Assembly (NCBI GenBank): GCA_964485455.1
Contig: CAZAJU010000094.1
Location: forward strand, 1 to 7,407
Direction: 5' to 3'
DNA: 7,407 nucleotides
From: Tissierella_B sp964485455
GTDB lineage: Bacteria > Bacillota > Clostridia > Tissierellales > Tissierellaceae
Below, in pieces: positions 1-5,830 of the stretch; position 1 is the stretch's first letter, and each line of letters starts with the position of its first letter. The notes under the pieces are model-generated. The model was given only the letters and a program-made list of their open reading frames with translations. It did no database searches and was not told the origin of the DNA. The position numbers and the translations under genes were made by a program.

Positions 1-807
1 AACTATGGAAATGCATGGTGGAATCAAAAGGAAGAATTCGAATCCTTCAATGGAGCTATTCTATTTACAACTAACTGTATAGTACCTCCATTGGCATCCT
101 ATGCTGACAGAGTTTATACAACAGGTGCATCAGGATACCCAGGATTCAAGCATATAGGGGATAGAGTAGATGGACAACCTAAGGACTTCTCAGAGATTAT
201 TGCACATGCAAAGAAATTACCATCCCCAACAGAAATCGAAACAGGTAAAATCATAGGTGGATTTGCACACGAGCAAGTATTTGCTTTAGCTGACAAGGTA
301 GTAGATGCAGTTAAATCAGGAGCAATCAAGAAATTCTTTGTAATGGCTGGTTGTGATGGAAGAATGAAGAACAGAAACTACTATACAGACTTTGCAGCAG
401 CACTTCCAAAGGATACTGTAATCCTAACAGCAGGCTGTGCAAAATATAAATACAATAAACTAAACCTTGGAGATATCGGCGGAATCCCTAGAGTACTAGA
501 TGCAGGACAATGTAATGATTCATATTCATTAGCACTAATCGCATTAAAGCTTAAAGAAGTATTTGAATTAAACGATATCAATGACCTTCCAATAGCATAT
601 AATATTGCTTGGTATGAGCAAAAAGCCGTAATAGTATTATTAGCTCTATTAGCCTTAGGAGTTAAGAATATTCACTTAGGGCCAACATTACCAGCATTCC
701 TTTCACCAAATGTAGCTAAGGTATTAGTAGAAACATTTGGAATTGGAACAATCTCAAATGTTGAAGATGACATCGCAATGTTCATGGGAGAAGCAGCAAA
801 CTCATAA
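1..807 (+). CDS. hcp: Hybrid cluster protein (hydroxylamine/NO reductase), C-terminal part
   Basis: The reading frame is open from base 1, so this is the last 268 residues of a longer protein (full-length Hcp is roughly 530-550 residues). The N-terminal part with the first Fe-S cluster is outside the window. Hcp is a cytoplasmic enzyme that reduces hydroxylamine and, in later work, nitric oxide; it also has a role in protein S-nitrosylation. The ligands of the hybrid Fe-S-O cluster that fall in this part are all visible. They are the Cys in TTNCIVPP (base 76), the Cys in VMAGCDGR that carries the persulfide (base 352), the Cys in TAGCAKYKYN (base 436), the Cys in DAGQCNDSYS (base 511), and the Glu and Lys of WYEQKA (bases 616 and 622). 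The tail LGPTLPAFLSPNV is also typical. The in-frame TTG at 91 is internal, because conserved family sequence continues upstream of it. No damage is seen. Confidence 0.96.
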   Translation, partial: NYGNAWWNQKEEFESFNGAILFTTNCIVPPLASYADRVYTTGASGYPGFKHIGDRVDGQPKDFSEIIAHAKKLPSPTEIETGKIIGGFAHEQVFALADKVVDAVKSGAIKKFFVMAGCDGRMKNRNYYTDFAAALPKDTVILTAGCAKYKYNKLNLGDIGGIPRVLDAGQCNDSYSLALIALKLKEVFELNDINDLPIAYNIAWYEQKAVIVLLALLALGVKNIHLGPTLPAFLSPNVAKVLVETFGIGTISNVEDDIAMFMGEAANS

Positions 808-814
808 ATATATT

Positions 815-846
815 AAAATCCTCATCAAAAAAAGATGAGGATTTTT
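815..846 (+). terminator. Rho-independent terminator of hcp
   Basis: A perfect 12-bp stem (815-826 with 834-845, core ATCCTCATC / GATGAGGAT) closes a loop of seven A residues. The right arm ends in a run of five T. It starts 8 bp after the hcp stop codon. The A-rich left foot means it could also work on the reverse strand. Confidence 0.9.
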
Positions 847-857
847 AAAAGTTCCTA

Positions 858-886
858 TATACACCCCGGGGGTATTATGTTATAAT
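858..886 (+). promoter_or_regulatory. Sigma-A-type promoter of the OsmC-like gene
   Basis: A perfect -10 box TATAAT (881-886) lies 17 bp after TATACA (858-863), which matches four of six bases of the -35 consensus. The spacer holds a GC-rich palindrome in an otherwise AT-rich region, so control by a repressor is likely. Transcription would start near base 893, giving a leader of about 70 nt before the start codon at 965. Confidence 0.7.
861..875. promoter_or_regulatory. CsoR/CstR-like operator in the promoter spacer
   Basis: The core ACCCCGGGGGT (863-873) is symmetric about base 868 and flanked by TAC on the left and AT on the right. This gives a TAC-CCC-GGG-GTA arrangement between -35 and -10. 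CsoR-family repressors (CsoR for Cu(I), CstR for persulfides) bind ATACCC...GGGTAT-type sites in this position. The family assignment is inferred from the site alone; no regulator gene is present in the window. Confidence 0.45.
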
Positions 887-907
887 GAACCTATGATGAA
901 TATACTT

Positions 908-937
908 TTGAAATGGGTATATACCCTTTAATATATG
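908..937 (+). promoter_or_regulatory. Possible second promoter of the OsmC-like gene
   Basis: TTGAAA (908-913) matches five of six bases of the -35 consensus. TATATG (932-937) is a weak -10 match at an 18-bp spacing; the better-matching TATGAT (934-939) would need a 20-bp spacer. It is weaker than the promoter at 858-886. It may simply be leader sequence that contains the palindrome at 915-926. Confidence 0.3.
915..926. promoter_or_regulatory. Perfect palindrome GGGTATATACCC, possible second operator
   Basis: A 12-bp perfect inverted repeat lies in the leader of the OsmC-like gene, inside the spacer of the possible second promoter. It uses the same GGGTAT/ATACCC half-sites as the operator-like site 40 bp upstream, but in the opposite arrangement. 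Two sites before one gene suggests a two-operator repressor arrangement. Confidence 0.4.
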
Positions 938-964
938 ATAAAATTTTATTGGAGTGTGATAATT

Positions 965-1515
965 ATGTCTTATTTAAATGTTGAGTTTCCAGGTGGGCTT
1001 AGAGTTGATGCAAGATTAAGAGATCAAGTTATAAAAACAGATCAGCCTGTAATAGCAGGTGGTGAAGGTAGTGCCCCATCACCTTTTGAATTATTCCTAG
1101 GTTCTATAGCTACATGTGCAGGAATATACGCACTTTCCTTTTGTAAAAGCAAAGGGATTTCTACAGAAGGTATGAATATTTCTATGGATTTAGAGAAAAA
1201 CAATAGTACAGGGCTGATTANNNNNNNNNNNNNNNNNNNNNNNNNNNNNNNNNNNNNNNNNNNNNNNNNNNNNNNNNNNNNNNNNNNNNNNNNNNNNNNN
1301 NNNNNNNNNNNNNNNNNNNNGAAGGTATGAATATTTCTATGGATTTAGAGAAAAACAATAGTACAGGGCTGATTAATAAAATAAACATGGATTTAAAATT
1401 ACCTGAAGACTTCCCTGAAAAATACAAGGGTGCTATTATTAACTCTATGGAATTATGTACTGTTAAAAAGCATCTTCAAACTCCTCCTGAGTTTGAAATT
1501 ACAACTTCTAGATAA
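965..1515 (+). CDS. OsmC/Ohr-family thiol protein, interrupted by an assembly gap
   Basis: OsmC/Ohr proteins are small cytoplasmic dimers with two cysteines. Some reduce organic hydroperoxides; others (YhfA-like) have no settled substrate. As written, the frame breaks at the run of Ns. If the 55 bp repeated on both sides of the Ns is counted once, 155 bases drop out and the frame continues, giving an intact 131-residue protein of usual family length. In that protein Cys51 lies in LGSIATCAG and Cys113 in MELCTVKKHL, the two conserved cysteine positions of the family. PSPFELFLGS is the typical motif before the first. I chose the ATG at 965 because GGAGTG (951-956) sits 8 bp before it; the in-frame ATG at 935 has no such site. 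Its promoter and terminator make it monocistronic. With CsoR/CstR-like sites upstream, a role in reactive sulfur or copper stress is possible but inferred. Confidence 0.88.
1166..1220 (+). repeat. Left copy of a 55-bp gap-edge duplication
   Basis: This stretch is identical base for base to 1321-1375. It ends exactly where the Ns begin. It codes for part of the OsmC-like protein (EGMNISMD onward) and is best read as the end of one contig. Confidence 0.95.
1221..1320. other. Scaffold gap of exactly 100 N
   Basis: The round length is a conventional placeholder for a gap of unknown size. Because the two flanks overlap by 55 identical bases, the true gap is most likely zero or negative, with no missing sequence. 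Confidence 0.97.
1321..1375 (+). repeat. Right copy of the 55-bp gap-edge duplication
   Basis: This is the second copy of 1166-1220 and starts at the first base after the Ns. Read with what follows, it is in the frame that completes the OsmC-like protein to its stop at 1513-1515. Confidence 0.95.
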
Positions 1516-1521
1516 TGAAAA

Positions 1522-1552
1522 CCCCAGTCGTGATTACTGGGGCTATTTTTTT
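1522..1552 (+). terminator. Rho-independent terminator of the OsmC-like gene
   Basis: CCCCAGT (1522-1528) pairs with ACTGGGG (1536-1542) around a 7-base loop. A run of seven T follows at 1546-1552. It begins 6 bp after the stop codon. Confidence 0.92.
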
Positions 1553-1594
1553 ATCTATCAATAAATCCATAGTAGGTATAAAGTAACTTCTATG

Positions 1595-1623
1595 TTGATA
1601 TTTTATTTAAAAAGGGTAATAAT
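1595..1623 (+). promoter_or_regulatory. Likely promoter of the CDF-FAD-ligase operon
   Basis: TTGATA (1595-1600, five of six bases) lies 17 bp before AATAAT (1618-1623, five of six bases). The region follows the previous terminator, and no other good promoter is seen before the start codon at 1688. The leader shows no hairpin or conserved core of a manganese (yybP-ykoY) riboswitch. Confidence 0.5.
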
Positions 1624-1631
1624 GATAATTA
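1617..1631. promoter_or_regulatory. Possible Fur/PerR-family box over the -10
   Basis: TAATAAT-G-ATAATTA has the 7-1-7 layout of Fur-superfamily sites. It matches 11 of the 14 arm positions of TGATAAT-N-ATTATCA and also of the PerR form TTATAAT-N-ATTATAA. It covers the predicted -10 box. The AT-rich background makes chance matches common, so this is tentative. Confidence 0.3.
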
Positions 1632-1687
1632 TATACTTGAGCTAAGAAGTAGCATGATACTGATATTAAAAAAAGGAGTAACTGATA

Positions 1688-2863
1688 ATGATTACTGATT
1701 ATTTATTAAATAGGACACTTAAGGGGGAATCGGATTATACAAAGAAGGAAACCAGGATTAAGGTAGGCTACCTGGCAAGTACAGTTGGTCTAATAACGAA
1801 CATAATATTATCCATCATTAAGCTATCTATAGGAGTTTTTATATCTTCTGTCAGTGTTATAGCAGATGGAATAAACAACCTATCTGATACTGCCTCATCT
1901 ATAATTACTATTGTAGGATTTAGACTATCCTCTAAGCCAGCAGACAAAGAACACCCATATGGCCATGGAAGGCTGGAGTACATATCAGCATTAATGGTAG
2001 CATTTATGGTAATCCTCGTAGGATTTCAATTTATTCAAACCTCATATGAAAGGATTAAAAACCCGGTACCTGTTAAGTTTGAAATATACTCCTTTTCAAT
2101 ACTTATATTATCAATCGGCTCTAAAATTTGGTTAAGTAGATTTAATAAGGATTTAGGAAATAAGATAAACTCATCTGGTCTTAAGGCTACAGCTCAGGAT
2201 GCCTTTGGTGATGTCTTGACAACATCAGTAGTAGTACTATCAATACTTCTAAGTCAAGTTACTACACTTCCCATAGATGGGATTATTGGAGTAATAGTCT
2301 CTCTACTTATAATGTATAATGGTTATAATCTTGTTAGGGATACTATCAGCCCACTAATCGGAGAGGCTTCGGACGGAGATCTTATAAAAAGCATTTATGA
2401 AGATGTATTATCATATGAAAATATGACAGGGGCCCATGACTTGTTAGTACACACCTATGGTGCAGGTAAAACTATGGCTACCATAGATGTTGAGTTTCCT
2501 GCAGATGTTGATATAGTCGAAATACATGATATAATAGACCAAATGGAACGGGAAATCGGTGAGAAATATGATTTAACCCTTGTAGTACACATGGATCCCC
2601 TAGGTCCAGAGCCTAAAGAGAGATATCGTTTAAGACAAGAGGTCAAGAAGATAATAAATAAGGTTCCTGCAGTAAAATCAATGCACGATTTTCAGCTATT
2701 AAAAAATGAAGATTTGGAGACTATAGAATTTCATGTTGTAATAGATGGAAATAAGCTTAATAAGCAGGATAATGAAGAGACAATCAAAAAAGTCATAAAA
2801 GATAGCATTGAAGAAAAATGCATTGGAAAGAAATGCAATATTATTATGGATATAGAATATTAG
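1688..2863 (+). CDS. Cation diffusion facilitator transporter, probable Mn2+ exporter
   Basis: A 391-residue inner-membrane metal/proton antiporter of the CDF family. It has about six membrane segments (roughly residues 28-50, 52-78, 98-118, 131-150, 175-191, 195-216). The family signature KEHPYGHGR (87-95) lies between segments 2 and 3. The transport site reads Asn63-x3-Asp67 (DGINNLSD) and Asp171-x3-Asp175 (QDAFGD). Zinc exporters carry His in the segment-5 motif; the N-D-D-D set is that of manganese exporters such as MntE, so Mn2+ is the predicted substrate. The cytoplasmic domain keeps His250, His280, His301 and Asp303 at places like the YiiP metal site. The protein is about 80-90 residues longer than YiiP-type members. 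The extra part (about 312-391) looks like a second, degenerate copy of the C-terminal domain and has two Cys near its end. AGGAG (1674-1678) is 9 bp before the ATG. It is first in the operon. Confidence 0.93.
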   Translation: MITDYLLNRTLKGESDYTKKETRIKVGYLASTVGLITNIILSIIKLSIGVFISSVSVIADGINNLSDTASSIITIVGFRLSSKPADKEHPYGHGRLEYISALMVAFMVILVGFQFIQTSYERIKNPVPVKFEIYSFSILILSIGSKIWLSRFNKDLGNKINSSGLKATAQDAFGDVLTTSVVVLSILLSQVTTLPIDGIIGVIVSLLIMYNGYNLVRDTISPLIGEASDGDLIKSIYEDVLSYENMTGAHDLLVHTYGAGKTMATIDVEFPADVDIVEIHDIIDQMEREIGEKYDLTLVVHMDPLGPEPKERYRLRQEVKKIINKVPAVKSMHDFQLLKNEDLETIEFHVVIDGNKLNKQDNEETIKKVIKDSIEEKCIGKKCNIIMDIEY

Positions 2864-2876
2864 TATAGGTGAGAAA

Positions 2877-4469
2877 ATGATTAGAATACCAGAGGTTAAG
2901 CTTTCCCTAGAACAGGATGAATCTAGTTTAATAAGGGAAATATCAAAGAAGTTTCAAATATCTGAAGAAATTATAAAAAGCTATAGGATATTTAAAAAAT
3001 CCATAGATGCAAGAAAGAAGAAGGACATCAACTTTGTTTATACTGTGGATATAGAGGTTGATAATGAGGAAGCTTTACTTAAAAAGCATGGCAAGAAAGG
3101 AATCATAAAGACTCCAATTCTTAAATATGATTATGAGCTTAAAGCCCCAAAAGAATTCACAAGACCAATAGTAGTTGGATTAGGTCCTGCAGGTCTTTTT
3201 GCTGGGCTTGTTTTGGCACAGATGGGATTTAAACCTATAATACTAGAAAGAGGCAAGTCAGTTGATGAAAGGGCTAAGGATATTGATCTGTTCTGGCAAA
3301 CGGGAAAATTAAATACTGAATCCAACGTACAATTTGGAGAAGGTGGAGCTGGAACTTTTTCCGACGGCAAATTAACTACCCTGATTAAAGACCCAAGATG
3401 CAGAAAGGTTCTTGAAGAATTTGTTCGAGCTGGAGCACCTGAAGAGATTCTCTATATAAATAAACCTCATATTGGAACGGACATCTTGCGAGATGTTGTT
3501 AAAAATATAAGAAATACAATTATCTCCTTTGGTGGAGAAGTTAGATTCAATAGCAAGGTCACAGACCTTCTAATAGAAGATAGTAGAGTAACGGGTCTTA
3601 AGGTAAATGGCGAGGAAGTTATACAAAGCGATAATATAATGCTTGCATTAGGCCACAGTGCTAGAGATACTTTCTATATGCTTTATGATAAGGGACTGGA
3701 AATAAGTCAGAAGGGATTTAGTATAGGAGTAAGGATAGAACATCCTCAAAGCCTTATAAATGAAAATCAATACGGAAGCTTTGCAAATCACAAAAAATTA
3801 GGGGCAGCTGATTATAAGCTATCAGCCCACTTTGATAATGGAAGAAGTGCATATACTTTCTGTATGTGTCCAGGTGGTATGGTAGTGGCTGCAGCTTCAG
3901 AGGAAAATATGGTTGTAACCAATGGTATGAGTTATCACGCTAGAGATAAGGAAAATGCCAATAGTGCTTTATTAGTAGGGGTAGTACCTGAGGATTATGG
4001 CAGTGACCATCCTCTAGCAGGAGTAGAATTTCAAAGAAAATGGGAAAGACTAGCCTTTAAAGCTGGAGGAGGAAATTATAGGGCACCTGCACAAAGAGTT
4101 GGAGATTTTCTAAAGGATAGACCATCTGAAAATATGGGTGATATAAATGCTACATATACACCTGGGGTAAATATGACGGATCTTAGAACATGTTTACCTG
4201 ATTATGTAACGGATACCCTAAAGCTTGCCTTGGTAGATTTTGATAGAAAGATTAAAGGCTTTGCATCTGAAGATGCTGTAATGACAGGAGTAGAAAGTAG
4301 AAGCTCTTCACCAATTAGGATACTTAGGGATGAGAACCTTCAATCAAATATAAGAGGAATATATCCTGTAGGTGAGGGAGCAGGATATGCAGGAGGAATA
4401 GTGTCTGCTGCAGTAGATGGGATTAGAGTTGCTGAAGAGGTTGCGCGTATTATCATATTTAGTAGATAA
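2877..4469 (+). CDS. FAD-dependent dehydrogenase, COG2509 type, substrate unknown
   Basis: A 530-residue cytoplasmic flavoprotein with no signal peptide or membrane segment. Residues 1-95 form a small N-terminal domain typical of this group. A Rossmann FAD-binding motif follows (GLGPAG, 101-106), with Glu124 of ILERG at the end of the second strand where the FAD ribose is held. Other family blocks are GEGGAGTFSDGKL (154-166), the CMCPGG motif with Cys329 and Cys331, and the C-terminal FAD-closing block GEGAGYAGG (499-507). The group is widespread in anaerobic Firmicutes, but I know of no established reaction. The AGGTGAG ribosome site (2867-2873) ends only 3 bp before the ATG, which is close. 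The gene starts 13 bp after the CDF stop, so the two are almost certainly co-transcribed. Placement before two thiol-ligase genes invites a redox role, for example on a disulfide or polysulfide, but this is inference. Confidence 0.9.
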   Translation: MIRIPEVKLSLEQDESSLIREISKKFQISEEIIKSYRIFKKSIDARKKKDINFVYTVDIEVDNEEALLKKHGKKGIIKTPILKYDYELKAPKEFTRPIVVGLGPAGLFAGLVLAQMGFKPIILERGKSVDERAKDIDLFWQTGKLNTESNVQFGEGGAGTFSDGKLTTLIKDPRCRKVLEEFVRAGAPEEILYINKPHIGTDILRDVVKNIRNTIISFGGEVRFNSKVTDLLIEDSRVTGLKVNGEEVIQSDNIMLALGHSARDTFYMLYDKGLEISQKGFSIGVRIEHPQSLINENQYGSFANHKKLGAADYKLSAHFDNGRSAYTFCMCPGGMVVAAASEENMVVTNGMSYHARDKENANSALLVGVVPEDYGSDHPLAGVEFQRKWERLAFKAGGGNYRAPAQRVGDFLKDRPSENMGDINATYTPGVNMTDLRTCLPDYVTDTLKLALVDFDRKIKGFASEDAVMTGVESRSSSPIRILRDENLQSNIRGIYPVGEGAGYAGGIVSAAVDGIRVAEEVARIIIFSR

Positions 4470-4524
4470 GTTTTATTAAACGGGGTATAGTTACAGTAAT
4501 CTAATACATGTTGGGAGAGGCTTT

Positions 4525-5826
4525 ATGAACTATAAAAGACAGGTTGAAGAAATATCTAAATATATTAAAAGCGGGGAAAAGAAAGATACTGAATTAAAAT
4601 TAGGTGTGGAGCTTGAACACTTTGTTGTAGATTTGGAAACCCTTGAGACCATATCTTATTATGGAGAAGGTGGAGTTGCCGAAACCCTTAAGGAATTGGA
4701 GAAAAACGGTTGGAAGGCTATCTATGAGGGAGAATATATATTAGGATTGGACAAGGAGGACAAGTCAATTACCCTGGAACCAGGAAGTCAATTGGAGTTA
4801 AGCCTTGGAGCAAAGGTGAGGATAAAGGATATTGAAAGATTATACTTAGAATTTTTAGAAGAGATAATTCCAATCCTTGAGGCTAAGGGACAAGGACTTA
4901 TGGCTACAGGATATCATCCTGTAACTAAAATAGATGAAATTAAGATATTACCAAAGAAAAGATACGACTATATGTTCAACTACTTTAAGAAAACAGGTAC
5001 TCATGCCCATAATATGATGAAGGGAACATGTGCACTTCAAGTATCAGTAGATTATATAGATGAAGAAGACTATAGGAGAAAATACAGGGTAATCAGTGCA
5101 CTTTCTCCTGTAATGTATACTATATTTGAAAATGCAAGGTATTTTGAAGGAGAGGTAAGAGATGAACATGCCATAAGGGCATATATTTGGGAAAATACGG
5201 ACAAGGATAGGTCAGGTATAGTTCCTGGAGCTTTAGGTGATGATTATGGCTACGAAAAATATGCAGAATTTATACTTAATAATCCTCCTATACTTGAAAT
5301 GAAGGAAGGAGTTGCACAATCCACTGGAGATAAAAAGGTCAGAGAGCTACTTGATCCTGAAAACTACGATATCAAGGAACTAGAGCACTTTCTTACTATG
5401 TTTTTTCCAGATGCTAGGACTAAGAAATTTATAGAAATTAGGATGATGGATGAGGTCCCATATCCATTAAGCATGGCAGCACCGGCACTATGGAAGGGAA
5501 TTTTATATAATGAGGAAAATTTAGATAAAATATATAGTTTAATAAAAGATGTAACAATAGAGGATGTACAAGATGCAAAGTATCAAATGAATTTCTTTGG
5601 TCTTGAAACCGTATATAATGGAAAGACAATTCTTGAAATTGGAAGGGAAGTAGTAGATATAGCTAAATCTGGCCTAGATGAAGAAGAGGTTGGATATATT
5701 GCTCCCCTTGAGGAGATGCTCAGAAACGGTCTAAATCCATATATGATAACTAAAGAAAGAGAAGGTTTAGGTAAGAAGGAAGCCCTAAGCTGGTGCCTTT
5801 TGAACAACTTGAAAACTAGGGGTTGA
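4525..5826 (+). CDS. gshA: Glutamate-cysteine ligase, GCS2 (plant/proteobacterial) type
   Basis: A 433-residue cytoplasmic enzyme predicted to join glutamate (gamma-carboxyl) to cysteine using ATP, the first step of glutathione-type thiol synthesis. Family blocks are in order: GVELEHFV (27-34) for the first metal/ATP-binding Glu residues, LEPGSQLELS (84-93) with Glu85, Gln89 and Glu91, MATGYHP (126-132), MMKGTCALQVSVDY (164-177), and RTKKFIEIRMMDEVP around Glu304 and Arg306. This is the GCS2 fold, not the E. coli GshA type or the fused GshF type common in Firmicutes. GGGAGAGG (4513-4520) precedes the ATG. The gap of 55 bp after the FAD gene holds no convincing promoter or terminator, so read-through is likely. 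Only 4 bp separate its stop from the next start, indicating translational coupling with the ATP-grasp gene. Other amine acceptors than Cys cannot be excluded. Confidence 0.87.
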   Translation: MNYKRQVEEISKYIKSGEKKDTELKLGVELEHFVVDLETLETISYYGEGGVAETLKELEKNGWKAIYEGEYILGLDKEDKSITLEPGSQLELSLGAKVRIKDIERLYLEFLEEIIPILEAKGQGLMATGYHPVTKIDEIKILPKKRYDYMFNYFKKTGTHAHNMMKGTCALQVSVDYIDEEDYRRKYRVISALSPVMYTIFENARYFEGEVRDEHAIRAYIWENTDKDRSGIVPGALGDDYGYEKYAEFILNNPPILEMKEGVAQSTGDKKVRELLDPENYDIKELEHFLTMFFPDARTKKFIEIRMMDEVPYPLSMAAPALWKGILYNEENLDKIYSLIKDVTIEDVQDAKYQMNFFGLETVYNGKTILEIGREVVDIAKSGLDEEEVGYIAPLEEMLRNGLNPYMITKEREGLGKKEALSWCLLNNLKTRG

Positions 5827-5830
5827 TGAT

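Noticed and set aside
935..964. An ATG at 935 that would lengthen the OsmC-like protein by ten residues.
   Set aside because: It has no ribosome site, while GGAGTG sits 8 bp before the ATG at 965, and the family begins near that residue.
1166..1375. A true tandem duplication or mobile-element target duplication in the OsmC-like gene.
   Set aside because: The two copies are perfect and end exactly at the run of 100 N, which fits contig overlap far better. A real 55-bp duplication would also break the frame.
1553..1687. A metal riboswitch (yybP-ykoY or NiCo) before the CDF transporter gene.
   Set aside because: I see no GGGGAGTA-type core, no paired stems and no terminator hairpin in the leader.
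4470..4524. A separate promoter for the glutamate-cysteine ligase gene, using TATAGT (4487) or TAATAC (4502) as -10.
   Set aside because: Neither has an acceptable -35 box 16-18 bp upstream, and no terminator separates the genes.
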